From positions 1,860,001 to 1,924,000 of the forward strand of contig NZ_LT629693.1 of the NCBI RefSeq assembly GCF_900099825.1: a stretch of 64,000 nt of DNA, given 5' to 3'. Source of the DNA: Bradyrhizobium ottawaense. GTDB taxonomy: Bacteria > Pseudomonadota > Alphaproteobacteria > Rhizobiales > Xanthobacteraceae. Below the pieces are notes generated by a model. It searched no databases and was not told the origin of the DNA. It saw nothing but the letters and a program-made list of their open reading frames with translations. Of this stretch, positions 9,206 through 17,043 are shown one piece after another. Both the position numbers and the translations under genes were made by a program. Positions within the stretch are counted from its first letter, which is position 1. Every line of letters begins with the position of its first letter.

Positions 9206-10006
9206 ATGCGTCTGAAAGATCGTGTCGCCATCGTCGTCGGCGCCGGCCAAAGCCCCGGTGAAGGCATTGGCAACGGCCGCGCCACCGCGCTGACCTTCGC
9301 GCGCGAGGGCGCCAAAGTGCTGTGCGTCGATCACAACCTCGCCTCCGCCCAGGAGACGGTGGACATGATCGCCGCCAAGGGCGGCACCGCGGCCGCGTTC
9401 CAGGCCGACGTCACCAAAAATGCCGACCTCAAGGCCATGGTGGCCGACGCCCATGGCCGCTGGGGCCGCATCGACGTGCTGCATAATAATGTCGGCGTCA
9501 GCCTGTCCGGCGGCGACGCCGAACTGCTCGATATCACCGAGGAGGCGTTCGACCGCTGCGTCGCGATCAACCTGAAAAGCTGCATCCTCGCCGCCAAGCA
9601 CGTGATCCCGATCATGCGTCAGCAGAAGAGCGGCGCCATCATCAACATCTCGTCGATGGCCGCCATCACGACCTATCCTTACGTCGCCTACAAGGCGACA
9701 AAGTCGGCGATGATCGCCTTCACCGAACAGCTCGCCTATCAGAACGCGCAATACGGCATTCGCGCCAACGTCATTCTGCCCGGCCTGATGAATACGCCGA
9801 TGGCGGTCGACACCCGCGCCCGCGAGTTCAAGAAGAGCCGCGCCGAGGTCGAGGCCGAACGCGATAGCAAGGTGCCGCTGCGCCAGAAGATGGGCACCGG
9901 CTGGGACGTCGCCAACGCCGCGCTGTTTCTGGCGTCCGACGAGGCGAGCTTCGTTACGGGCGTGACGCTGCCTGTTGACGGCGGCGCGAGCGTGCGGCGG
10001 GGATAA
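9206..10006 (+). CDS. SDR family oxidoreductase
   Basis: A 266-residue classical short-chain dehydrogenase/reductase. The cofactor motif is a variant with an insertion (GAGQSPGEGIGNGRA near residue 12-26). NNVG follows near residue 94. The catalytic Ser is in INISSM and the Tyr/Lys pair in YVAYKATK, so the enzyme should be active. The C-terminus FVTGVTLPVDGG is typical of 3-oxoacyl-type SDRs. It is the last gene of the MaoC/CMD/SDR run. Its 3' end overlaps the receiver gene on the opposite strand by 53 bp. Confidence 0.92.
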   Translation: MRLKDRVAIVVGAGQSPGEGIGNGRATALTFAREGAKVLCVDHNLASAQETVDMIAAKGGTAAAFQADVTKNADLKAMVADAHGRWGRIDVLHNNVGVSLSGGDAELLDITEEAFDRCVAINLKSCILAAKHVIPIMRQQKSGAIINISSMAAITTYPYVAYKATKSAMIAFTEQLAYQNAQYGIRANVILPGLMNTPMAVDTRAREFKKSRAEVEAERDSKVPLRQKMGTGWDVANAALFLASDEASFVTGVTLPVDGGASVRRG

Positions 10007-10508
10007 CGTCGGCGCGATGGGCTTCCTTGGTGCGGCCGACAAAGGCGCCGCCCCAGTCGTGGATCGCCGGCAAGCCCTGGATATCCTTGCCCAGGTTGGC
10101 AAGGCAAATCCGGAGCGAGGCGAGATCGACCGGCTTCGGCAAGCCCTGCGCTTCAATCCCCAGCGACCTGGCATAAACGCGGGCGGCCGAGCGGCGCCGC
10201 GCATCGGTGCCGCTGATGATGATCAGGGCGCCGGCATAACCCGTGCGCACCATGGCACGGCAGACTTCGACACCGTCGCCATCGGCGAGTTCGAGATCGA
10301 GGATCACGCAGTCAAAGCCATCGGTCTCCAGATGGCGTATCGCCTCGCCGCACGAGCCCGCGACGGTCATCTCGAACTTGGAACGGCCGGCCGCGCGCTT
10401 CATTAACTCCTGCTGCACGACATCGTCGTCGACGATGAGCAGCCGCAGCGGGCGACGCGTGACGCCAGGTTCGAGGTCGGTTCTGGTTGACTGCGGATCG
10501 ATGGCCAT
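9954..10508 (-). CDS. Stand-alone response-regulator receiver protein
   Basis: This protein of 184 residues carries a receiver domain and little else. Acidic residues DDD are at 27-29, the phospho-acceptor Asp71 is in VILDLELADGDG, the Thr/Ser position is in IIISGTD and the conserved Lys in LPKPVD. After the receiver there is only a short basic tail (RSRRRQQAASRP), with no recognisable output domain, so it probably signals through protein contacts. I chose the ATG at 10508 because GAGGAG precedes it; the frame extends to 10613 without support. No histidine kinase lies nearby. It converges on the SDR gene and overlaps it by 53 bp. Confidence 0.85.
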   Translation of the reverse strand: MAIDPQSTRTDLEPGVTRRPLRLLIVDDDVVQQELMKRAAGRSKFEMTVAGSCGEAIRHLETDGFDCVILDLELADGDGVEVCRAMVRTGYAGALIIISGTDARRRSAARVYARSLGIEAQGLPKPVDLASLRICLANLGKDIQGLPAIHDWGGAFVGRTKEAHRADVIPAARSRRRQQAASRP

Positions 10509-10929
10509 CAAGGTTCTCCTCATTCGGAAGGCAAACCTCGCACACCAATCGTATGAGTGCCGTGAAGTCTTTTGTACGCACTTGGCCGGCCGCTTTAAGC
10601 ACCTGTGCAGCATGATATCGCAGGCCGAATGCGCGGAATATGCCCGGCTGCGGCGAGCCCGTGTTGTTACGGCTCGGAAAATTCACGTTTGGTTAAGAAC
10701 CTGGTCATAACGGTTGCCTTAATCGGGGCGATCCTTTTTGACGCCCCCGCTCACGCCATCTGCGCCAGCGTTATTTGTCCGGCGAGCGTGATTCGAAACA
10801 ATCGATCGATTCCAATGACACGATGATGTGACAGCACGTCACCATCAGTCGAAATCCTGACTCGTTGTGGTCGCACGAAATTCACGTGCGCTCGCTATGA
10901 GCGACCCAAGAATTGGGAGTTGAGATACC
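10509..10929. other. Intergenic region with a possible short exported peptide
   Basis: No clear gene lies here. A plus-strand frame ending at 10826 contains a signal-peptide-like stretch (LVKNLVITVALIGAILF, then DAPAHA and two cysteines). It lacks a convincing start (a TTG near 10688 or the ATG at 10605). A small secreted peptide is possible, at low confidence. Just before the next gene, CCCAA (10905-10909) can pair with TTGGG (10913-10917), covering part of its ribosome site. Confidence 0.35.
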
Positions 10930-11154
10930 ATGCAAGACGAATTCGACTACGATCTCACGCCCGGCCAGTGGGAAGCGCTGAAAGCCGTTCGCACCTCGGC
11001 ATCGCGGCGGCCGCCAATCAGCCGCTACACGGTCGACAGCCTGATGGCGCTGGGACTCGTTGCCATGAGCGGCGATGCGCCGGTCATCACACCGACAGGC
11101 CGCAAGGTGCTGGTGAGAGGCTCCTCGCAGCTGTTGCTGGATCTCGCCGCGTAG
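10930..11154 (+). CDS. Small conserved hypothetical protein
   Basis: This 74-residue acidic-start protein (MQDEFDYDLTPGQWEALKA) has a helix-turn pattern (VDSLMALGLVAMSGDAPVITPTGRKVL) resembling the recognition part and wing of small winged-helix proteins. No family is named with confidence. A GGGAG site lies ten bases before the ATG and can be masked by a CCCAA/TTGGG hairpin. It stands alone between the receiver gene and the riboswitch-controlled transporter. Confidence 0.65.
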   Translation: MQDEFDYDLTPGQWEALKAVRTSASRRPPISRYTVDSLMALGLVAMSGDAPVITPTGRKVLVRGSSQLLLDLAA

Positions 11155-11230
11155 CTGGCCGGACCGGCCTGGCGCGATTTCGGGTTGACCATGGCCCGAA
11201 TCCAAAGAATATCCTCTCTTAATCGACTGA

Positions 11231-11376
11231 GTGGCAACTAGGGTTCCGGATGGCTCAAGGCCATCGCCGGTCCGAGCGTTGCGAAAACCGCGATAGCACG
11301 CGGCTGCACCCGAGGGACAAAAGCCCAGAGGAGGAGATGTCGAGATCTTGTTCGCGCCTGACGGCACGGAGGTCTC
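11231..11376 (+). promoter_or_regulatory. ykkC-class riboswitch (guanidine-I type) leader
   Basis: The leader of the EamA transporter gene holds the conserved ykkC blocks in order: CTAGGGTTCCG (11238-11248), GGTCCGAG (11269-11276), and GGGACAAAAGCCC (11314-11326). Pairings are visible: P1 GCAAC/GTTGC (11234-11238 with 11278-11282), P2 GATGGC/GCCATC (11249-11265), and P3 base CCGCG/CGCGG (11288-11303). After the aptamer, GAGATC (11342-11347) can pair with GGTCTC (11371-11376), which takes in part of the GGAGG ribosome site. Control at translation is therefore likely. Guanidine-I is the commonest ykkC class, but the ppGpp or PRPP subtypes cannot be excluded by eye. Confidence 0.8.
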
Positions 11377-12255
11377 ATGTCATTGCTCCCCCTCACGCTC
11401 GTTGTCCTCGCTGCATTCATCCATGCAACCTGGAACCTGCTTTCCAAACGTGCCGCGTCGGCCGGCCCGGCATTCGTCTTCGCCTATAACCTCGTCGCCT
11501 GCATCGTCTACCTGCCGTGGATGATCTGGCTTCTGGTCTACGGCCAGGTGACGTGGAACTGGCCTGTGGCTGGCTGCCTCGTTCTCAGCGCCATTATTCA
11601 TCTCGCCTATAGCCTGTGTCTGCAGCGCGGCTATCAGGTCGCGGATCTTTCGGTGGTTTATCCGATTGCGCGCGGCACCGGCCCGATGCTGTCGTCGATC
11701 GGGGCGTTCATTCTGCTCCGTGAAACACCCACGACCCAGGGCGTCCTCGGCCTGCTCGCCGTGGTGACCGGGATCGGCTTCATTTCCACGCAAGGTGACC
11801 TCACGGCATTTCGGAAGCCACGCGGGCTGGACGGCGTGCGTTGGGGCGCCGCCACCGGCTCGCTGATCGCGGGCTACACCGTGGTCGACGGCTACGGCGT
11901 CAAGCTGCTCGGCATTCACCCCGTCGTGCTCGACTGGGTCTCCAATCTGCTGCGCTTCTTCATGCTGGCGCCGATCGTGATGTCGAACTGGGCCAGCGCC
12001 AGGCAGAGGATGAAGGGTTACTGGTGGCTGGCAGTCGGGGTCGGCGCGCTCTCGCCGCTGTCCTACATCCTCGTGCTGAGCGCCATCGAGATGGGAGCCC
12101 CGCTCAGCCTCGTCGCACCAGCCCGCGAAATGTCGATGATGGTCGGCGCGATGTTCGGGATGCTGATCCTCGGCGAGCGGGTGACGGGGTGGCGGCTGAT
12201 CGGATGCCTCATCCTGATCGCAGGGGTCATTCTGCTCGGTTCGGCTTCGGCATGA
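11377..12255 (+). CDS. EamA/DMT family transporter (riboswitch-controlled)
   Basis: A 292-residue inner-membrane protein of the drug/metabolite transporter superfamily. It has about ten hydrophobic spans in two homologous EamA repeats (residues ~1-135 and ~150-290). Each repeat ends in the characteristic GExxT-type region (ILLRETPTTQGVLGLL; LGERVTGWRLIGCLIL). Family members export amino acids, metabolites or small cations. The upstream ykkC-class riboswitch suggests the cargo is linked to guanidine or to the ligand of a ykkC variant. Guanidine export is the leading inference, although the classical guanidine exporters are small SMR proteins, not EamA proteins. It converges on the phn operon tail. 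Confidence 0.9.
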   Translation: MSLLPLTLVVLAAFIHATWNLLSKRAASAGPAFVFAYNLVACIVYLPWMIWLLVYGQVTWNWPVAGCLVLSAIIHLAYSLCLQRGYQVADLSVVYPIARGTGPMLSSIGAFILLRETPTTQGVLGLLAVVTGIGFISTQGDLTAFRKPRGLDGVRWGAATGSLIAGYTVVDGYGVKLLGIHPVVLDWVSNLLRFFMLAPIVMSNWASARQRMKGYWWLAVGVGALSPLSYILVLSAIEMGAPLSLVAPAREMSMMVGAMFGMLILGERVTGWRLIGCLILIAGVILLGSASA

Positions 12256-12271
12256 CCTGGACAGGCCGCCG

Positions 12272-12883
12272 TCACCACATCGTCTGACGTGCACGCTCCG
12301 GCCATTCGCGGTCGTATTTTTCGCCGCCGACCGTGTTGTCGCTTATCTCGGCCAGAATTTGCCCCGGCGTCGGCAAGGTCATGGGATCGACCCGCTTGTC
12401 CGGATTCCAGAGATCGGAGCGCACGATGGCGCGCGCGCACTGGAAATAGATTTCTTCCACCGTCATGACGATGACGGTGCGCGGCGCCTTGCCGTCCATC
12501 TTGAAGGACTGCAACAGTTGCGGCTCGGCCGACACATAGCCGCGGCCGTTGACCCGCAGCGTGCTGCCCGAACCGGGGATCAGAAACAGCAGCGCCACGC
12601 GCGGATCGCGCACGATGTTGCGCAGGGAATCGCAGCGGTTGTTGCCGCGGCGATCCGGCATCATCAGCGTCTTGTCGTCGTGAACGCGAACGAAACCCGG
12701 CAGGTCACCACGCGGCGAGCAATCGAGCCCTTCCGGCCCACCGGTCGCCAGCGCCGCGAACGGCGAAATGTCCATCAGCGCGCGATAGGCCGGCGTGACG
12801 CGATCGGCGACCTTGACGGTCGAGGCATCGTTGGGAAAGCCGTAGATGGCCTCGAGCTGCTCGATGGTCGCGACCACAGTCAT
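12272..12883 (-). CDS. Pyridoxamine 5'-phosphate oxidase-type flavoprotein
   Basis: A 203-residue protein of the split beta-barrel FMN-binding family (PPOX class). FAALATGGPEGLDCSPRGD and a following IPDRRGNNR-like segment (MPDRRGNNRCDSL) are the usual FMN-contact regions. It resembles the FMN-dependent MSMEG_1061-type group, not true PdxH. It starts 14 bp after phnN ends on the same strand, with an AGGAGG site between them, so it is probably the last gene of the phn operon. No established step of C-P lyase needs such a flavoprotein; it may be a passenger or may handle an unusual phosphonate side product. Confidence 0.83.
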   Translation of the reverse strand: MTVVATIEQLEAIYGFPNDASTVKVADRVTPAYRALMDISPFAALATGGPEGLDCSPRGDLPGFVRVHDDKTLMMPDRRGNNRCDSLRNIVRDPRVALLFLIPGSGSTLRVNGRGYVSAEPQLLQSFKMDGKAPRTVIVMTVEEIYFQCARAIVRSDLWNPDKRVDPMTLPTPGQILAEISDNTVGGEKYDREWPERARQTMW

Positions 12884-12897
12884 TGTCGGATATCCTC

Positions 12898-13494
12898 CTA
12901 TTCAGCCCACTTCTCGCCTTTGACGATCCGCACGAACTGGCGTGCGTGATATTCGGCGCTGGAGACATTGACGATAGTGACATCGGGCGCGGTCAACGCA
13001 TCCTCGACCGTGCGGTTGAGCCGCTGATCGAGCCTGCCGTCGCTGCCGCGGGCCCGCAGCGCGATGCGCTCCGCGAGAACGTTCGGCGGCGCGGTGACCA
13101 GGACCACCGTGACATCGGCGTAGGTGCTACGCATCGCAGAGATCACGGTGCGCGAGACGTTGACGACCACGGTCCGCCCGGCACGGATATCGTCATCGAT
13201 CGCGCGCCACAGTGCGTAGCGATGGCCATGGGCTTCCCAATGGAGGGCAAAATGACCGCGCTCCACTGCCTCCTGAAAGGTGCCGGCACTCACCTCTTCA
13301 TTGTCTTCGGACGCCGAGGTTTCCCGCGTGATCACGCGACGCGGAAACACGATGTTGGGATCCTCGGTGCAGGCGGCCTTGGCGAGACCCAGCAGCGTAT
13401 CCTTGCCGGCGCCGCTCGGGCCTACGACGAGAACGAGCCGCCCGGGTCCGATCAGGCCGGACTGTCCGGTCGATATGGTCAATGTTTCCGTCAT
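12898..13494 (-). CDS. phnN: Ribose 1,5-bisphosphokinase PhnN
   Basis: PhnN phosphorylates ribose 1,5-bisphosphate to PRPP, the last step in recovering the sugar from phosphonate breakdown. The 198-residue protein is guanylate-kinase-like, with a P-loop near the N-terminus (VVGPSGAGKDTLL, residues ~22-34), RRVITRE, and HWEAHGHRYAL matching the nucleoside-monophosphate-binding part. Its start overlaps the end of phnM by 4 bp, which shows translational coupling in the phnGHIJKLMN operon. Confidence 0.95.
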   Translation of the reverse strand: MTETLTISTGQSGLIGPGRLVLVVGPSGAGKDTLLGLAKAACTEDPNIVFPRRVITRETSASEDNEEVSAGTFQEAVERGHFALHWEAHGHRYALWRAIDDDIRAGRTVVVNVSRTVISAMRSTYADVTVVLVTAPPNVLAERIALRARGSDGRLDQRLNRTVEDALTAPDVTIVNVSSAEYHARQFVRIVKGEKWAE

Positions 13495-14642
13495 GCGACC
13501 CTCTGCCCTTCCCGCCAGACGCTGCGCACCACCGGAATGTCGCGGGCGACATGGACCCGGATCAGATCGGCGCGCTTGCCGGTTGCGATCTCGCCGCGGT
13601 CGGTTAACCCGACCGCCTCGGCCGGCGTCTTGGTGACGGTGCGGACGGCGGAAGCCAGATCGATCGCCGGAACGCGCTGCGGCAGCTGCAACGCTGCCAT
13701 CAAGAGGCTCGACGGGATGTAGTCGGACGACAGGATATCCAACAGTCCCTCGCGGGCGAGATCGACGGCCGCGATATTGCCGGAATGCGATCCGCCGCGC
13801 ACGACGTTCGGCGCGCCCATCAGGATGCCGATGCCGGCCTGGTGCAGACCGCGCGCGGCCTCCATCGTGGTCGGAAACTCCGCCACCGCGACGCGATCAC
13901 TGATGGCGTCGGCGACATTTTCTTCCGTCGTATCGTCATGGCTGGCGAGCGGGATCTCGTATTTGTGAGCCAGCGCCACAATCTCGCGCATGTTGGTCGC
14001 GGCATAGGCCTTCTGATACGCAAAACGCTTTTCGAACAGCGCATCGAGCTCGGCATCGGTCATCCCGGCGCCCTTGCCGCGATAATAATCGCGCAATTTG
14101 CCTTCGTCGCGGAACTGGCGTTGCCCCGGGGTGTGGTCCATCAGCGACATCAGCCGCACATCGGGCCGGTCGATCAGCTCCATGGCTTCCTCGACCACGC
14201 TCGGCATCGGAATTTCGCAGCGCAGATGCAGAAAGTGTTCGGCGCGCAGCAAATTGGCGGCACGCGCCGTGGTGATGGCTTCCGCCAGAATGCCGGCACG
14301 GCCATCGACATCCTCGGCGCCGTCCTCGCGCCAGACCCGCAGCGAATCCAGCACGGTGGTGATGCCTGACGTCGCCAACTGGCCGTCATAGGAAACCACC
14401 GCGGCGATCGGATCCCAGAACACCTTTGGGCGCGGCACGTAGTGCATTTCAAGGTGATCGGTGTGGAGTTCGATCAGGCCGGGCATAATCAGGTCGCCGG
14501 CGGCGTCCTCGCTGCCTTTGGGCGCGTCACCCTCGCCGAATTCGGCGATGCGGCCATCTGACATGGCGACCCAGCCGCGCTCGATCACGCGATCGGCCAG
14601 CACGACGCGGGCATTGCCCAGAATGGTTTCCGTCGAAGTCAT
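13491..14642 (-). CDS. phnM: Alpha-D-ribose 1-methylphosphonate 5-triphosphate diphosphatase PhnM
   Basis: PhnM removes pyrophosphate from the triphosphate intermediate to give ribose 1-phosphonate 5-phosphate, the substrate of PhnJ. This 383-residue amidohydrolase-fold protein has the first metal site in LIELHTDHLEMHYVPRP, a SLMDHTPGQRQ segment, the ASHDD motif (residues ~235-240) and a closing TDRGEIATGKRADL typical of amidohydrolases. It lies between phnL (15 bp gap) and phnN (4 bp overlap). A second, more distant PhnM is encoded at 24748-25938. Confidence 0.96.
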   Translation of the reverse strand: MTSTETILGNARVVLADRVIERGWVAMSDGRIAEFGEGDAPKGSEDAAGDLIMPGLIELHTDHLEMHYVPRPKVFWDPIAAVVSYDGQLATSGITTVLDSLRVWREDGAEDVDGRAGILAEAITTARAANLLRAEHFLHLRCEIPMPSVVEEAMELIDRPDVRLMSLMDHTPGQRQFRDEGKLRDYYRGKGAGMTDAELDALFEKRFAYQKAYAATNMREIVALAHKYEIPLASHDDTTEENVADAISDRVAVAEFPTTMEAARGLHQAGIGILMGAPNVVRGGSHSGNIAAVDLAREGLLDILSSDYIPSSLLMAALQLPQRVPAIDLASAVRTVTKTPAEAVGLTDRGEIATGKRADLIRVHVARDIPVVRSVWREGQRVA

Positions 14643-14657
14643 CTCACGTCTCTTTCT

Positions 14658-15356
14658 TCATGCCGCGGCGGCAAATGATGTCACGTCGACGATCCGGTCG
14701 GCGATCAGATGGCGTATCTCGTCGTCATGAACGATGGCGACCATCGCGACGCCCTCGCGCTTCTTCTGGCCGACCAGTTCGACCACGACGGCGCGATTGG
14801 CGGCGTCCAGCGAGGCGGTCGGCTCGTCCAGCAGCAGGATCGGCAGATCCGAAATGAACCCGCGGGCGATATTGACCCGCTGCTGTTCGCCGCCCGAAAA
14901 GGTCGATGGCGGCAACGCCCACAGCCGCTCCGGAATATTGAGGCGGCGCAGCAAGGCACCGGCCTTTTCCCGGGCGTCGGATCGCGCAATCCCGTTCGCG
15001 ATCAGCGGCTCGGCCACCACGTCGATCGTCGCCACCCGCGGCACCGCGCGCAAAAACTGGCTGACATAGCCGATGGTGGAGCGGCGTACGCTCAGCACCT
15101 GCCGCGGCTCGGCGGTAGCGAGATCAATCACCGAACCCTCATGCCTGATCCCGATCCGCCCGCCGTCGCAGCGGTAATTGCCGAAGATCATCTTCAGGAT
15201 CGAGGATTTGCCGGCGCCGGACGGTCCCGACAGCACCACGCATTCACCTGATACAACATGGAACGAAACGCCGTGCACCACCGGCAGCTCGATGCAGCCC
15301 TGCAGGTGCATGGTAAACGTCTTTTTGGCGTTGGTGATGTCGATCATCGCAGTCAT
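14658..15356 (-). CDS. phnL: C-P lyase subunit PhnL (ABC-type ATPase)
   Basis: PhnL is an ABC ATPase-like protein of the carbon-phosphorus lyase system, required with PhnG-H-I to form ribose 1-phosphonate triphosphate. The 232-residue protein has Walker A GPSGAGKSS (44-52), signature FSGGEQQRVNIARG, and Walker B LLLDEPTASLD. It has no membrane partner, in keeping with a soluble enzyme-complex role. Length matches the family. It sits between phnK (9 bp gap) and phnM. Confidence 0.96.
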   Translation of the reverse strand: MTAMIDITNAKKTFTMHLQGCIELPVVHGVSFHVVSGECVVLSGPSGAGKSSILKMIFGNYRCDGGRIGIRHEGSVIDLATAEPRQVLSVRRSTIGYVSQFLRAVPRVATIDVVAEPLIANGIARSDAREKAGALLRRLNIPERLWALPPSTFSGGEQQRVNIARGFISDLPILLLDEPTASLDAANRAVVVELVGQKKREGVAMVAIVHDDEIRHLIADRIVDVTSFAAAA

Positions 15357-15365
15357 GGTTTCAGC

Positions 15366-16166
15366 TCACGCCGGCAAAATCGAGGAAACGAGCAACTGGG
15401 TGTAGGGCTCGCGGGGATCGTCGAGCACCTGATCGGTCAGCCCGGTCTCGATGACGCGCCCGCCCTTCATCACCATCACGCGGTGCGACAGCAGCCGGGC
15501 GACGGCGAGATCATGGGTGACGACGATGGCGGCAAGACCGAGTTCGCTGACCAGGTTGCGCATCAGGTCGAGCAAGCGCGCCTGTACGGAAACATCGAGT
15601 CCACCGGTCGGCTCATCCATGAACACCAGACGCGGCTCGGTGACGAGGTTGCGCGCGATCTGCAACCGCTGCCGCATGCCGCCCGAATAGGTTTTCGGCG
15701 CATCGTCGATGCGACCGGTATCGATCTCGACCCGCTCCAGCCACGACGACGCGGCATCGCGGATGCGGCCGTAGTGATTCCACCCCACCGCCATCAGCCG
15801 CTCGCCGACATTGGCGCCGGCCGAAACTGCCATCCGCAGTCCTTGCGCCGGATCCTGGTGCACATAGCCCCAGTCGGTGCGGAACAAAAAGCGCCGTTCG
15901 GCTTCGCCGAGGCCGGCGAGATCGCGCAGCACACCGTCGCGCATCCGGTAGGATACATGCCCCGCACTCGGCGCGAGCTGCGCCGAAAGCAATTGCAGCA
16001 GCGTCGTCTTGCCCGAGCCGGACTCGCCGACGATGGCCAGCACTTCGCCCGGATAGAGCACAAACGATACGTCGCGGCAGGCAATCAGCCGGCCATAATT
16101 CTTGTCAAGGTCTTTCGCGACCAGCAGCGGCTGGTCGTCGGACGCAGGGGTGCGGAGCTCAACCAT
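15366..16166 (-). CDS. phnK: C-P lyase subunit PhnK (ABC-type ATPase)
   Basis: PhnK binds the PhnGHIJ core complex and is needed for C-P bond cleavage. The ATG at 16166 gives 266 residues, the usual size. The open frame extends to 16406, but that part overlaps phnJ. Walker A is VGESGSGKTT, the signature YSGGMRQRLQIARN and Walker B VFMDEPTGGLD. The start overlaps the phnJ stop by 8 bp. PhnK and PhnL are close paralogs, resembling the two ATPases of a peptide importer but without permeases. Confidence 0.96.
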   Translation of the reverse strand: MVELRTPASDDQPLLVAKDLDKNYGRLIACRDVSFVLYPGEVLAIVGESGSGKTTLLQLLSAQLAPSAGHVSYRMRDGVLRDLAGLGEAERRFLFRTDWGYVHQDPAQGLRMAVSAGANVGERLMAVGWNHYGRIRDAASSWLERVEIDTGRIDDAPKTYSGGMRQRLQIARNLVTEPRLVFMDEPTGGLDVSVQARLLDLMRNLVSELGLAAIVVTHDLAVARLLSHRVMVMKGGRVIETGLTDQVLDDPREPYTQLLVSSILPA

Positions 16167-17043
16167 GCGCCCTCTCCTTGTGCGGAGCTGCGCTTTCGCT
16201 GCCGCGATGGCCGGCAAGCTGGCGGGATTCACAATAGTCCGTGTCGGAACAGACGAACATCCGGCTGCCCTTGTCGTCGGTGACGATCTCGTCGAGATAG
16301 GAATCGCCGGCACCGCACAGCGCACAGGGCGCGTCGAACCGGTAGCGCGTGAACGGATGATCCTCGAAGTCGAGCGAAACCACTTCGGTATGCGGCGGGA
16401 TCGCATAGATGCGCTTCTCGCGGCCGGCGCCGAACAGTTGCAGCGCCGGGCAATTGTCCATCTTCGGATTGTCGAATTTTGGCGTCGGCGACGGATCCAT
16501 CACGTAGCGCGCATTCACCTTCACCGGATAGGCGTAGGCGGTCGCGATATGGCCGAAGCGTGCGATATCCTCGTACAGCTTGACGTGCATCAGGCCATAT
16601 TCGCTGAGTGCATGCATGCGCCGCGTCTCGGTCTCGCGCGGCTCGAGGAAGCGCAGCGGCTCCGGGATCGGGACCTGATAGACCAGCACCTGGCCGGCAT
16701 GCAGCGGTGCCTCGGGAATCCGGTGCCGGGTCTGGATCACGGTCGCCTCCGCTGTCGCGGTGGTCGTCGCGACGCCGGCAGTCTTGCCGAAGAACTTTCG
16801 GATCGAGATCGCGTTGGTGGTGTCGTCCGAGCCCTGGTCGATCACCTTCAGCACGTCGTCAGGCCCGAGGATCGCCGCCGTCACCTGCACGCCGCCGGTG
16901 CCCCAGCCATAGGGCATCGGCATTTCGCGGCTGGCGAACGGCACCTGATAGCCGGGGATCGCGATGGCTTTCAGAATCGCGCGGCGGATCATCCGCTTGG
17001 TCTGTTCGTCGAGATAGGCGAAATTGTAAGCCGGCGCGTTCAT
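16159..17043 (-). CDS. phnJ: Alpha-D-ribose 1-methylphosphonate 5-phosphate C-P lyase PhnJ
   Basis: PhnJ is the radical-SAM enzyme that cleaves the carbon-phosphorus bond and releases the alkane and a cyclic ribose phosphate. The 294-residue protein has the four family cysteines with spacing C-x2-C-x21-C-x5-C (CALC ... VCSDTDYC), exactly that of E. coli PhnJ. The GTGGVQ glycine segment is near residues 36-41. The ATG at 17043 has an AGGAGG site, and its ATGA overlaps the phnI stop. The much longer upstream open frame is a shadow of phnI. Confidence 0.97.
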   Translation of the reverse strand: MNAPAYNFAYLDEQTKRMIRRAILKAIAIPGYQVPFASREMPMPYGWGTGGVQVTAAILGPDDVLKVIDQGSDDTTNAISIRKFFGKTAGVATTTATAEATVIQTRHRIPEAPLHAGQVLVYQVPIPEPLRFLEPRETETRRMHALSEYGLMHVKLYEDIARFGHIATAYAYPVKVNARYVMDPSPTPKFDNPKMDNCPALQLFGAGREKRIYAIPPHTEVVSLDFEDHPFTRYRFDAPCALCGAGDSYLDEIVTDDKGSRMFVCSDTDYCESRQLAGHRGSESAAPHKERAHG

